Part shown: positions 7,401-15,000 of the stretch, piece after piece
How positions within the stretch are numbered: the stretch's first letter is position 1
Layout of the letters: each line of letters starts with the position of its first letter
Source of the DNA: a virus
Direction: 5' to 3' (one strand)
IMG/VR virus record: IMGVR_UViG_3300021079_000030
Coordinates: 1 to 25,758 of that record
Length of the DNA: 25,758 nucleotides
Made by a program: the position numbers and the translations under genes
The notes under the pieces: model-generated
What the model saw: the letters and a program-made list of their open reading frames with translations, nothing else
Databases searched by the model: none
What the model was told of the DNA's origin: nothing

Positions 7401-7654
7401 CTGTAAGATTATTGTTTGAACAAAACGATCAAATAGTTAGACAACAATTCTTAGATAGTGTTAACCCAATCTTAGATTCAATTAGAAGAGATAGAGGTTT
7501 ATACGATTTCCGTGTAACAGTTTCTTCAACACCTGAAGACTTAGATGCAAATAGATTAGTAGGTAAAATATACCTTAAACCAACGAAGGCTTTAGAGTTC
7601 ATTGATATTGAATTCTTCATTACTCCAACAGGAGCTTCGTTTGAGAATATTTAA
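4439..7654 (+). CDS. Contractile tail sheath protein (T4 gp18 family), enlarged
   Basis: The protein has 1071 residues, against 659 in T4 gp18. The N-terminus (FVSPGVYTSETDLS, 11-24; then GIVGETIKGPAFEP) and the C-terminal domain are typical sheath sequences: RRLLLQARKLISAVA, FEQNDQIVRQQFLDSVNPIL, and a final strand ending in IDIEFFITPTGASF. Sheath subunits form helical rings around the tail tube and contract to drive injection. The extra length sits in Ser/Gly/Tyr-rich segments between the N- and C-terminal domains, for example about 115-360. These probably form surface domains on the sheath exterior. An exact five-codon duplication (DYYAY twice, residues 772-781) lies in the middle. It has its own promoter motif and a terminator hairpin directly after, in keeping with very high expression. 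Confidence 0.93.
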   Translation: MATAQANKKVFVSPGVYTSETDLSFVAQSVGVTTLGIVGETIKGPAFEPIFITNYDEFQAYFGGTEPVKFVNTQIPKYEAAYIAKSYLQQSNQLFVTRVLGLSGYDAGPSWTISVTANVDPLTIGFSPSSAGTVFTATFVGSNSANTITLNTSTLPVTMQDSYTSQYRLSDGSVSTLKNDFNYYISNITDTSGASGNTCVVYGSIPSSDWSSLTGSYPNLNNVFGVPGDCDYEYNDLSSGSNDPWYYANFDNYSADNYSGYSFDYIVSSVVSGAGDSYSGSISGTIYTFSGTAYSEYNNMVVATLRSRGISLYTNNADSENHGPIYETTGLTMVCNGSYSGVSTNPYGTFLLSGATKDNTTFQFETSLLASSSKYITKVFGEDNFGKSRYTVPVFVEESYQASLNIAYQKGYIKGLNCSLIDLPDARSEDNTSIAYSLEQYQSPETPFLVSELRGNKVYNLFKFISISDGDSANMEVKVSIANLSFNNMSFDVLVRNFYDTDAAPVVIEKFTNCNMDPGSNNFIGVKIGTSSGEYALISKYIMVQLADGAPIDAIPCGFRGYTQREYYNVSEYPSPYIQYKTKYFYPGETITDPPFGGSANTTESAGDIVRRAYLGFSTQYGVDESFLTYKGKQTPSSWISNPTQAAEPWNIQSKGFHMDSGATVVTIANTYQTSGQTAFECGTADFRFDPESQENPYYFIYSRKYTVCFAGGFDGWDIYREHRTNTDNFQLGSSGYLAGAYPSSRYPNATGDGLFKRIVVQNNTQDFGNTDYYAYDYYAYLLGILSFANPESTNINIFATASIDYVNNSNLCEEAIDMIQYSRADSVYIVTTPDYNMFTADASSQYDVIYSQEAVDNLDNTGIDSNYTATYYPWILTRDTVNNTQIYLPPTGEVVRNLALTDNIAFPWFASAGYTRGLVNSIKARQKLTQENRDTLYQGRINPIATFSDVGTVIWGNKTLQVADSALNRLNVRRLLLQARKLISAVAVRLLFEQNDQIVRQQFLDSVNPILDSIRRDRGLYDFRVTVSSTPEDLDANRLVGKIYLKPTKALEFIDIEFFITPTGASFENI
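6752..6781 (+). repeat. 15-bp exact tandem repeat, two copies, in sheath gene
   Basis: The unit gactactacgcttac occurs at 6752-6766 and 6767-6781 and encodes DYYAY twice (residues 772-781). The exact DNA identity suggests a recent duplication. Confidence 0.9.
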
Positions 7655-7661
7655 AATATAT

Positions 7662-7692
7662 AAGGGGGAAGTTAATCTTCCCCTTTATTAGC
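7662..7692 (+). terminator. Terminator-like hairpin after the tail sheath
   Basis: Stem 7662-7671 (aagggggaag) pairs with 7677-7686 across the loop ttaat, ten pairs with one G-U. The 3' side runs into tttatta, so the T-tract is short. It lies between the sheath stop and the HAD start at 7697. The strong G+C core stands out in this genome. Confidence 0.7.
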
Positions 7693-7696
7693 CAAT

Positions 7697-8536
7697 ATGA
7701 GAAGAATAGTAGAAGGATTTAAGTCAGAACATACACCAGATATGAAATATTATGCATTTGATTGGGATGATAATATTGTTCATATGCCAACTAAGATTAT
7801 CTTAAAGACTGAAGATGGTGATGAGGTTGGAATGAGCACTGATGATTTTGCTGAATATAGACATGATATAGGAAAAAAACCTATAAACTATAAAGGTGAA
7901 AAAATTGTTGATTATGCTGATGAAGCATTTAGGAACTTTAAAACGAAAGGAGATAAAGATTTTTTAATAGATGCAATGACAGCTGAAAAAGGTCCGGCCT
8001 TTAATGATTTTAAAGAAGCAATAAATAATGGGTCAATTTTTTCTATCATCACAGCTAGAGGTCATAATCCAAACACTTTAAAACAAGCAGTTTATAATTA
8101 TATTATAAATGGTTTTGGTGGTATTGATAAAACTCAATTAGTTAAGAACCTTAGGAAATATAGAACATTTGCGGATGAAGAAGATATGTCTGATGATGAC
8201 CTAATTAGGTCATATTTAGATATTAACAAATACCATCCAGTTTCTTTTGGTACTGAAAATGGAGCTACTAGCCCTGAGGAATTAAAAGTTATGGCGATGG
8301 ACGAATTTGTAGATTATGTTAAAGGTCTTGCGGCATTTCTTAATAAAAAAGCATTTCTGAAAAAAGATATTAGTAACAACTTTATACCAAAGCAACCTAT
8401 GATAGGATTTTCAGATGATGATTTAAAGAATGTAGAAAAGATAAGTAAACATTATAAAGATAAACCAGATAATATAGTAAAAACTTATTCTACTGCTGGA
8501 GGAACTAAGCAAGAATATAAAGAAGAATATATATAA
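7697..8536 (+). CDS. HAD-superfamily hydrolase (putative phosphatase)
   Basis: The protein has 279 residues. HAD motif I is FDWDDN (21-26) with nucleophile D22 and acid D24. Motif II is SIITARG (116-122, T119). Motif IV is IGFSDDDLKNV (236-246, D240 and D241). The motif III lysine is not certain. HAD enzymes remove phosphate groups through an aspartyl-phosphate. The long stretch between motifs II and IV (about 115 residues) is larger than usual and may hold a cap. The C-terminal 35 residues are polar. The start at 7697 gives a 15-residue leader before MKYYAFDWDD; Met16 (7742) is a possible alternative start. It stands between sheath and tube without a clear TATTTATA motif and behind a terminator hairpin, so it may be expressed at a lower level than both neighbours. 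Its substrate is unknown. Confidence 0.75.
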   Translation: MRRIVEGFKSEHTPDMKYYAFDWDDNIVHMPTKIILKTEDGDEVGMSTDDFAEYRHDIGKKPINYKGEKIVDYADEAFRNFKTKGDKDFLIDAMTAEKGPAFNDFKEAINNGSIFSIITARGHNPNTLKQAVYNYIINGFGGIDKTQLVKNLRKYRTFADEEDMSDDDLIRSYLDINKYHPVSFGTENGATSPEELKVMAMDEFVDYVKGLAAFLNKKAFLKKDISNNFIPKQPMIGFSDDDLKNVEKISKHYKDKPDNIVKTYSTAGGTKQEYKEEYI

Positions 8537-8550
8537 TGAATATTCTTTTT
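8523..8550 (+). terminator. Weak A/T terminator-like hairpin after HAD gene
   Basis: Stem aagaatat (8523-8530) pairs with atattctt (8540-8547) across a 9-base loop, and T residues run to 8550. The stem includes the last codons and the loop includes the stop. It is A/T-only, so its strength is doubtful. Confidence 0.4.
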
Positions 8551-8588
8551 AAAAATAAAGTAAATAGAAAAAATTTTTGAGAAGACTA

Positions 8589-8596
8589 TATTTATA
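8589..8596 (+). promoter_or_regulatory. TATTTATA late-promoter-like motif, tail tube
   Basis: TATTTATA, 34 bases before the tube ATG at 8631, followed by an A-rich leader. The spacing almost equals that before the sheath gene. Confidence 0.65.
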
Positions 8597-8630
8597 AGAT
8601 ATAAAATAAAAAAAACAAAATTTAAATAAC

Positions 8631-9119
8631 ATGGCTGATTTACTAATGAAAATGCCGATTCCTTACGAACCGAAACGTCAGAACCGATTCATCTTGAGGT
8701 TTCCTTCAAGCTTAGGAATAAATGAGTGGTTCGTGGAAAGTGCGAAAAGACCATCTATCAAAATTGCTTCAACAGAAATACAATTTTTAAATACATCAAC
8801 ATTTGTTGCAGGTAGATTTAATTGGGATGAAATTTCAGTTAAATTTAGAGACCCAATTGGGCCTTCAGCGGCTCAAGCTCTTATGGAGTGGGTTCGTTTA
8901 CATGCTGAGTCTGTAACAGGTCGTATGGGATATGCTGCAGGTTATAAGAAAGACATTGACTTGGAGATGTTAGACCCAACAGGAGTAGTTGTTGAAAAAT
9001 GGATCCTTTATGGAACATTTTTAACAAGTGTAGATTTTGGAGCTCTTGGATATTCAACAGATGCTTTAGCTGATATTACAGCTTCATTAAGAATGGACAG
9101 ATGTGTTTTAGTATACTAG
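8631..9119 (+). CDS. Tail tube protein (T4 gp19 family)
   Basis: The protein has 162 residues, against 163 in T4 gp19. Family features are the N-terminal RQNRFILRFPSSLGI (16-30), a SAKRPSIKIAS strand (38-48) and the NWDEISVKFRDPIGPSAAQA segment (64-83). The loop near WVRLHAESVTGRMGYAAGYKKD and the late strand VEKWILYGTFLTSVDFG also fit. The protein stacks as hexameric rings inside the sheath and forms the channel for DNA. It has its own upstream TATTTATA motif and an intrinsic terminator after it, so it can be made independently and in large amounts. It directly precedes the gp26-like gene and the tape measure, an order shared with many tailed phages. Confidence 0.93.
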   Translation: MADLLMKMPIPYEPKRQNRFILRFPSSLGINEWFVESAKRPSIKIASTEIQFLNTSTFVAGRFNWDEISVKFRDPIGPSAAQALMEWVRLHAESVTGRMGYAAGYKKDIDLEMLDPTGVVVEKWILYGTFLTSVDFGALGYSTDALADITASLRMDRCVLVY

Positions 9120-9126
9120 TATTTAA

Positions 9127-9134
9127 TATTTATA
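9127..9134 (+). promoter_or_regulatory. TATTTATA late-promoter-like motif ahead of a hairpin and the gp26-like gene
   Basis: TATTTATA lies 60 bases before the ATG at 9195. The terminator-like hairpin at 9158-9192 is between the motif and that start codon, so a transcript starting here would meet the hairpin before the gene. Confidence 0.55.
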
Positions 9135-9157
9135 AAAAACAAATCTCAATTATATTT

Positions 9158-9192
9158 AACCGTAAAGACATAAACTTTACGGTTATTTTTTT
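9158..9192 (+). terminator. Strong intrinsic terminator (or leader attenuator) before the gp26-like gene
   Basis: A perfect 10-bp stem, aaccgtaaag (9158-9167) with ctttacggtt (9175-9184), has a 7-base loop and is followed by seven T residues (9186-9192). The T-tract ends two bases before the next ATG. It most simply terminates the tube transcript, but the motif at 9127 lies upstream of it. Confidence 0.85.
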
Positions 9193-9194
9193 AT

Positions 9195-9938
9195 ATGGAC
9201 AATCAAACACAAAATTACGCACAACAGAATTTCACACTTCCTCACGATGTGGTTCCATTGCCTTCGCAAGGAACTTTTTATAAAAATAAAAAGAAGTCAG
9301 TTAAGATTGGTTATTTGACCGCATCTGATGAAAATATTTTAATGGCAGGAGGAGATGACATAACTACCAATTTAATTAAGAGTAAGTTATATGAACCTGA
9401 TATTAGAGTTGAAGATTTATTAGAAGGAGATGTTGAAGCAATTCTTATCTTCTTAAGAAACACTTCATTTGGACCTGAATTAACAGTTAATGTAACAGAC
9501 CCAACAACAAAAAAATTGTTTCAAACAAAAGTTGTTTTAGATGAACTTAATGTTATTAAAGGTCAAGAACCATCAGAAGATGGAACATTTGTTGTAACAC
9601 TTCCAAAATCAAAAAGTATTATTAAGTTAAGACCTATGACATATGGTGAAATTATCAATATAAATAAGATGAGTGAATCATATCCACAAGGGAGAACAAT
9701 ACCTAAAGTAACTTGGAGACTTGAAAAACAAATTGTTGAAATTGACGGAAATATAAACAAAGGAGACATCGCTAAATTTATTGAACAAATGCCAATTATG
9801 GATTCAAAATTCATCAGAAATTTTATGGATGAAAATGAACCAAGATTAGATATGAACAGAGTAGTAACAACCCCATCAGGAGATATACTGACAGTCAACG
9901 TCGGTTTTGGGGTGGAGTTTTTTCGTCCTTTCTTCTGA
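9195..9938 (+). CDS. gp26-like baseplate/tail assembly protein; probable tail assembly chaperone, frame 0
   Basis: The frame-0 product has 247 residues. It matches the T4 gp26 type of baseplate protein: VVPLPSQGTFYKNKKKSVKI (19-38), then YLTASDENILMAGG, then VEDLLEGDVEAILIFLRNTSFG (about 72-93). It closes with VGFGVEFFRPFF, which looks like a natural family C-terminus. T4 gp26 acts in baseplate hub assembly. Here the gene sits exactly between tube and tape measure, where other tailed phages encode the tail assembly chaperone pair made by ribosomal frameshifting. An open frame in the +1 register overlaps its end (9892-10077) and lacks a useful start codon. Shift-prone runs GGGG (9909-9912) and TTTTTTC (9918-9924) lie in the overlap. 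A fused product would have about 293 residues. The family call is fairly firm; the chaperone role is inferred. Confidence 0.7.
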   Translation: MDNQTQNYAQQNFTLPHDVVPLPSQGTFYKNKKKSVKIGYLTASDENILMAGGDDITTNLIKSKLYEPDIRVEDLLEGDVEAILIFLRNTSFGPELTVNVTDPTTKKLFQTKVVLDELNVIKGQEPSEDGTFVVTLPKSKSIIKLRPMTYGEIININKMSESYPQGRTIPKVTWRLEKQIVEIDGNINKGDIAKFIEQMPIMDSKFIRNFMDENEPRLDMNRVVTTPSGDILTVNVGFGVEFFRPFF

Positions 9939-10077
9939 TTATAGAAAAGGACAACTTGATGAGTTTTTTTATTTAAATACTCTACTCAAGATTACATGGC
10001 AAGATTTTGAACGAATGCCCATATTTGTAAGAAAATATCTATTAGACAAATGGATTGAAAATAACGCGAAGGACTAA
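9892..10077 (+). CDS. Frameshift-dependent C-terminal extension of the gp26-like protein (+1 frame)
   Basis: The +1 frame is open from 9892 (after a TGA at 9889-9891) to TAA at 10075-10077. It encodes a helix-rich tail: FFVLSSDYRKGQLDEFFYLN, then LLKITWQDFERMP, then VRKYLLDKWIENNAKD. This looks like real protein and like the small C-terminal parts of tail assembly chaperones. The only in-frame ATG is at 10015, which would leave just 20 codons; TTG at 9907 is the other possible start. Fusion to the upstream gene by a +1 (or -2) shift between 9909 and 9924 explains the arrangement best. An assembly indel in the G or T run is the main alternative. The stop codon is within the 5' arm of a hairpin (10069-10093). 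Confidence 0.65.
   Translation, partial: QSTSVLGWSFFVLSSDYRKGQLDEFFYLNTLLKITWQDFERMPIFVRKYLLDKWIENNAKD
9909..9924 (+). other. Candidate ribosomal frameshift site
   Basis: In frame 0 the codons are GGG GTG GAG TTT TTT CGT. A glycyl-tRNA on GGG (9909-9911) could re-pair with GGG one base on (9910-9912). A phenylalanyl-tRNA on TTT (9921-9923) could re-pair with TTC (9922-9924), the better match for its usual GAA anticodon. Both give the +1 frame of the extension. A -2 slip on the six T residues would reach the same frame. I cannot choose between them from sequence. Confidence 0.45.
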
Positions 10078-10093
10078 AAAAAAATTAGTCCTT
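10069..10093 (+). terminator. Hairpin spanning the stop codon of the extension
   Basis: Perfect 9-bp arms aaggactaa (10069-10077) and ttagtcctt (10085-10093) enclose a loop of seven A residues. No T-tract follows (cttctattt comes next), so it is not a classical terminator. Five bases after it begins the next TATTTATA motif. It may limit read-through into the tape-measure promoter or protect the 3' end. Confidence 0.5.
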
Positions 10094-10097
10094 CTTC

Positions 10098-10105
10098 TAT
10101 TTATA
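10098..10105 (+). promoter_or_regulatory. TATTTATA late-promoter-like motif, tape measure
   Basis: TATTTATAATAAAA begins here, 13 bases between the 8-mer and the ATG at 10119. Spacing and the ATAAAA extension are the same as before the 12013 gene. Confidence 0.65.
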
Positions 10106-10118
10106 ATAAAATATTCCA

Positions 10119-11963
10119 ATGGGTCCCGAAGACGAAACATCAGAACAGTATAATAAAACATTAAAAGATGCGTTAGACTTTAGTCTTGATAAGTTTGTTC
10201 AGTATACTGACGAAATGATTAAGGGAGGTAATGCAATGACCCAAGCTTTTGGAGGTTCTAGAGCAAGGGTTAGCGAGATGATGAGTGCAGTTAGTGAAGC
10301 TGCACCAAAAATGAGAAGACTTGGCGCTGACTTTAATCAAACATTAACGTCAATGCAAGATATTGCAAAGGCAACAGGTAAAAATACTTTAGCTTCTGCG
10401 GATAGTGTTTCTAAGTTATATGCAACTACTAAAGTCATTGGTGGAACTGTTGAAAACATTGCTAAGACGTTTACTGAAGTCGGAATTCAATTTGGGATTG
10501 TTGGTAACGAACTGGAAAAATCTGTAGTATCTGTTAGAGATATGGGTTTAAATGCTGAAACAGTAATGAAATCCGTAGTTGAAAATGCCTCTAAACTTAA
10601 TAAATATAATTTTGAAGGAGGTGTACAAGGTCTTACTAAAATGGCTGCAAGGGCGGCAATGCTTAGATCTGACATGTATGAAACGTTTAATTTTGCTGAA
10701 CAAGTTATGGATCCTGAAAATGCTGTTGCAATGGCATCAACGTTTCAAAGACTTGGAGTTTCAGTTGGAAATCTTGCCGACCCGTTTGCGTTGATGAACG
10801 CTTCTATTAATGACCCAGGAGCACTTCAAGAAAGTATTGCTAAGGCAGCTCAAGCATATACAACATTTGACGAAAAAACCAAAACATTCAAGATGAATCC
10901 TCAAGGAATGTTAACACTTAGACAGATGGCTAAGGAAACTGGTATGAGTTATGAAAATTTATCTAAGATGGGTTTAGCCGCTGCAGATCTTGATAAGAGA
11001 TTATCACAAATTAGCCCAACTCTTAATTTTAAAGATGAATCAGACAAACAATTTCTATCCAATTTGGGTGAAATGGATGCTTCAGGAAATTATGTTGTTA
11101 AAATTAATGATTCACAAAGCAAAAATCTTGCAGATGTAACACAAGAAGAATTTGATAAATTAATTGAAGAACAAAAAAATGCTCCCAAAACAATGGAAGA
11201 CATTGCAAAAGCGTCAATGAAATCTGGTGAAATTTTGGTAAATGAAGTTGGTGCAATTAAAGAAGCGGTTGTTAGAGGTGCAGTATCAACATCATTTGTT
11301 AAAGATAATTTAGAGTCTTTTAGAAGAATAATCACAGTTCCAGCAACGGCAGGAGCAAACACATTTGCTAAGACTGAACTTTTTAATACACAATTTGAGA
11401 AAGCATCCAATTCACTTAGAGATGCTGCAGCACAAATGGCAGACAAAAATAATAAGAAGTCAATGGGTGAAATAATTAATGATCTTGGTAGTAAGTTTAA
11501 AGATCAAGGTGGTGAGATTAGTGCAATTATGACAAATTTACTACCACAATTTACTAAACAAATAAGTGACCAAAATTATAAAAAAGGAAGTAGTGAGATT
11601 GGAGAAATGGCAAATCAATTTATTGCGGTAGCAAAAGAAAAATTAGGTGGTGGGAAAGCGGAAACAACATTATCGCAAAACAAAACAAATACAAAAAAAC
11701 TAACACAAGCTCAAATGGTCGCTAATACTTTATATGGAACAGAATCATTAAATAAAACAACAAATCAAAACCAACCATTAACATCTGTGGTTGCTCAAAG
11801 TGCCAACAATACCAATACTCATACAGGAACTATTACAATTAAAATAGATGCTCCAAATCTTGATACTCAACAATTGATACAAATTTTTAATAAAAAAGAA
11901 GTACAAGAAGCCATTTGGAATGCTAATTATAAACAAGATAAAGAAATGGGAAAGGTTAAGTAA
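10119..11963 (+). CDS. Tape measure protein (T4 gp29-like role)
   Basis: The protein has 614 residues (T4 gp29 has 590) and is rich in Ala, Lys, Met and long predicted helices. It carries the kind of TMP core seen in tail length regulators, with repeated short helices such as EMMSAVSEAAPKMRRLGADF, MQDIAKATGKNTLASADSVS and LRQMAKETGMSYENLSKMGL (about 268-287). The C-terminal 120 residues are Asn/Gln/Thr-rich and end in a small strand region (GTITIKIDAPNL). Tape measures set tail length at about 0.15 nm per residue, which would give roughly 90 nm if this gene alone decides it. The gene order tube, assembly protein, tape measure supports the call. There are no obvious lytic or transmembrane segments, though hydrophobic helices near 95-125 deserve a check. 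Confidence 0.72.
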   Translation: MGPEDETSEQYNKTLKDALDFSLDKFVQYTDEMIKGGNAMTQAFGGSRARVSEMMSAVSEAAPKMRRLGADFNQTLTSMQDIAKATGKNTLASADSVSKLYATTKVIGGTVENIAKTFTEVGIQFGIVGNELEKSVVSVRDMGLNAETVMKSVVENASKLNKYNFEGGVQGLTKMAARAAMLRSDMYETFNFAEQVMDPENAVAMASTFQRLGVSVGNLADPFALMNASINDPGALQESIAKAAQAYTTFDEKTKTFKMNPQGMLTLRQMAKETGMSYENLSKMGLAAADLDKRLSQISPTLNFKDESDKQFLSNLGEMDASGNYVVKINDSQSKNLADVTQEEFDKLIEEQKNAPKTMEDIAKASMKSGEILVNEVGAIKEAVVRGAVSTSFVKDNLESFRRIITVPATAGANTFAKTELFNTQFEKASNSLRDAAAQMADKNNKKSMGEIINDLGSKFKDQGGEISAIMTNLLPQFTKQISDQNYKKGSSEIGEMANQFIAVAKEKLGGGKAETTLSQNKTNTKKLTQAQMVANTLYGTESLNKTTNQNQPLTSVVAQSANNTNTHTGTITIKIDAPNLDTQQLIQIFNKKEVQEAIWNANYKQDKEMGKVK

Positions 11964-11991
11964 TTTATCATCAGAAAAATACCAATTAACC

Positions 11992-11999
11992 TATTTATA
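11992..11999 (+). promoter_or_regulatory. TATTTATA late-promoter-like motif, large baseplate gene
   Basis: TATTTATAATAAAA starts here, with 13 bases between the 8-mer and the ATG at 12013, as at 10098. It probably drives the overlapping run 12013-24585. Confidence 0.65.
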
Positions 12000-12012
12000 A
12001 TAAAAACATTAA

Positions 12013-15000
12013 ATGGGTAGTCCGTTAGATTTAGTTAATTCCGAAGTTTTTAGAAAGAAGCTTATTACAAGAAACTTAACGCCTTATGCTAAGGCACCTA
12101 ATAGACCTACGCCACAAAATAATTACGAATATATACAATCAGATACATCAGTAATTGATAGCCCTGACCAATTAATTGATGAACCATCGTTTGCCAATAA
12201 ATTATATCCATTGAATAAATGGGGTAATGAAGGAGGATATGAACAAGCTCCTGACCCTATTGGGAATACAAATACAAAGTCTAACGAAGGTGAATATGGA
12301 TTTCAAGATGCAAACATTTTAAGTGAAGCAGAACCCGAATCAAAAAATTGGAGGAAAATTAATGCTTTTGGTAATGGTGGTGAACAATTATATGATGGTG
12401 CAGAATTTGTTACACAATTAGAAACAATTGATGCGAACGGTAGTACAAGATATTATAATAACCAACCATATCCAAATTTCAACCCGTCAGCATACGGACC
12501 TGTTTCAATTTTATTAAGTCCTGATCCACAAGGTAGTAATGGAACATTAAGCGCTGACTCATATCTTGCTCGTTTAGGAGCATCAAGATTAAGAAAAGGA
12601 TTCGAAGAAAGAATTGCAACAGGAATATATCAACAAACAATTGGAAGAGCTAATGCGTTTAATGTAAGAAGTGGAACTGATGTGTTGAATTTGGTAACAG
12701 GTAGAGTTCCTTTAATTGAACCTAACTATGTTATTACTTCACCATCAAATCCAATATTAGCTGCAACTGATTTTGCTTTAAGACTTGCTGGTAGTACTAT
12801 ACCAACATCAACAATACCTGGTTCTTATTTTGATGCAAGTATCAATTCAAAACAACCAACAACAATTCAACAATTAAGTGCCGCGTTTCTTAAAACATCT
12901 GTTGGTAAGGGATTTAGCAGATTGTTAGGAGGTGATAAAACAGGTTCACAATTATTTTTAAACAATACAGGTGGTGGTCAAAAATCCAGATTGTTTGGGA
13001 ACATTGACTACAACAAATATAAGCCAGATTATCAAAGAACTTTGTTTGATAGAGTTGGTGGTGCTTTAGTTGGTTCTACAACTGATAATAGTAATTTCTA
13101 TGTAGGTTCAAGAACATCAGACCCATCAAGAGTATTCTCACCAGGAGGTGACATACCAGTAAACCAATTTGGACAAGAGGTTCAATCACCTGTTTATGGC
13201 CCTAATGAACTTGCTGCATTATATGAAGGTCCTGATAAAGAAAGTAAACTTGGCGCTAATGGTCCATCATATGGTAATGGAGGAGGAATTGAGGGTGGAT
13301 TTACATGGGTATCACCAAAATATAAAGATAACGCTGGAAAGTATGTTGGTATTGGAGGATTAATTATTAGACAAGATTCGGACTTTAAACCATCATCATA
13401 CGATAGTACAGAATCAACCAATCAACCATATAGAGAAGGATCGATTCTTGATGATACTCAAAGATTAATTAATAGCCAACCCGCAGGAGGAAGAAGATTA
13501 CAACATGTCGGTAATGCTATAGACCAAGTTAGTAAGGTCTTTAATGATGGTTATAGAGAGATTACAAAAGGTTCTAGAGTGTTGACATATGTTGGGTCAA
13601 TTGGACAAGAAGTGGGTACTGAATACTGTCGTGTATTCACCAAAGACGTTCCTTATTTACAATACAATGACCTTCAGAAAAGAAATGGTATGACAACTGA
13701 AGGTAGAAAGTTTGCATATTCTGTTATGGATAAAACTTGGAACTTAAATATCTATCCAAATAAACAAGAAGGAGGACAAGACTCAACGAATCTTATCGGA
13801 ACAAATAGTACGGCTTATGCTAAAAAATATATGTTTTCGTTAGAAAATCTTGCTTGGAGAACATCTAATACGCCAGGATATTCTGTTTCAGATTTAGCAA
13901 TTTGTGAAAGAGGTCCTAATGGTGGTAGAGTAATGTGGTTTCCTCCATATGGATTAACATTTACGGAATCAGTTACTGCTAACTGGAAAAATACTGATTT
14001 TATTGGAAGACCTGAACCAATTTATACTTACAATAATACAAGTAGAACGGGTAGTCTTACTTGGAAAATAGTTGTGGACCATCCTTCTGTATTGAATGTT
14101 CTTGTTGATAAAGTTTTAAAAAATGAAACAAATAGACCAAGAATTGATAGTATCATTGATTCGTTTTTTGCCGGATGTAGAACATATGATTTGTATGAAT
14201 TAGCCAAAAAATATGTTACTATCAATCCTAATGATTTATATGAACTTCAACAAATGATATCATCTAAGGAGATGACAAAGGAACAATTAACATATGCAGT
14301 TAAAACAATTCAACCTGAGCCTATTGTTAAAGAAACACCTAAAATAGACCCAATTAAAAATTTTAATAATGTTGGATTTTATTTTGATAATGATATACCT
14401 AACGATGCTCAAGTAGCAACAGATGATTATAGTCAAGAATATAGTGAATATTCCAATAATGTTTTATTAGGGAATTACCAAAAACAAACAACTAAAGGTG
14501 AAACAACATCTTTTTTTAAATCAGTTGTTACACCTAACTATACTAAAATTCAAGAACTTTGTGTTTTAATTAAAAGTCAAATTACTAAACTACAACCAGG
14601 AGATAAAGGTACAATTTCAATTGTCATTGATGCTAGTTGTTCTGCACCTGCAACTAGTACTTACAATAAAAAATTAGCAACAAGAAGAATTACAACAGCA
14701 ATTAATTATTTTAAAAATAATAAAGATTTACAACCATATATTACTAGTGGAAATTTAATTCTTAAACCAGGTACAAATTTTGGTGAAGAGTCAAGTGTTT
14801 TACAATATGATGATAAAGGAAATGTTACTAACGGTGCCCCAGTGTCTTGCTCGGATAAAGATATTAAAGCTAAAAATGGCGACACTCAATCACAGACAAA
14901 TAAAATTTATTCTACTACTGCGATGGCTTGTAGAAGAGCGTATATTAGTAATATAAGTTCAACATTAAATCAACCACCCGCACAAAAACCTGAAAGTATA

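Noticed and set aside
9563-9898. Minus-strand open frame of 111 codons inside the gp26-like gene
   Set aside because: Antisense to a well-supported coding frame, with no recognisable domain.
9959-9976. ATG at 9959 as a start for the extension
   Set aside because: It is in the third frame and meets a stop after five codons; it cannot start the 9892-10077 frame.
11090-11446. Minus-strand open frame of 118 codons inside the tape measure gene
   Set aside because: Hydrophobic Ser/Ala-rich composition arises from antisense of Lys/Glu/Ala codons; no promoter or independent support.
11953-11992. Inverted repeat aggttaa / ttaacct around the tape measure stop
   Set aside because: Only seven pairs with a 26-base loop and no T-tract; too weak to call a terminator.
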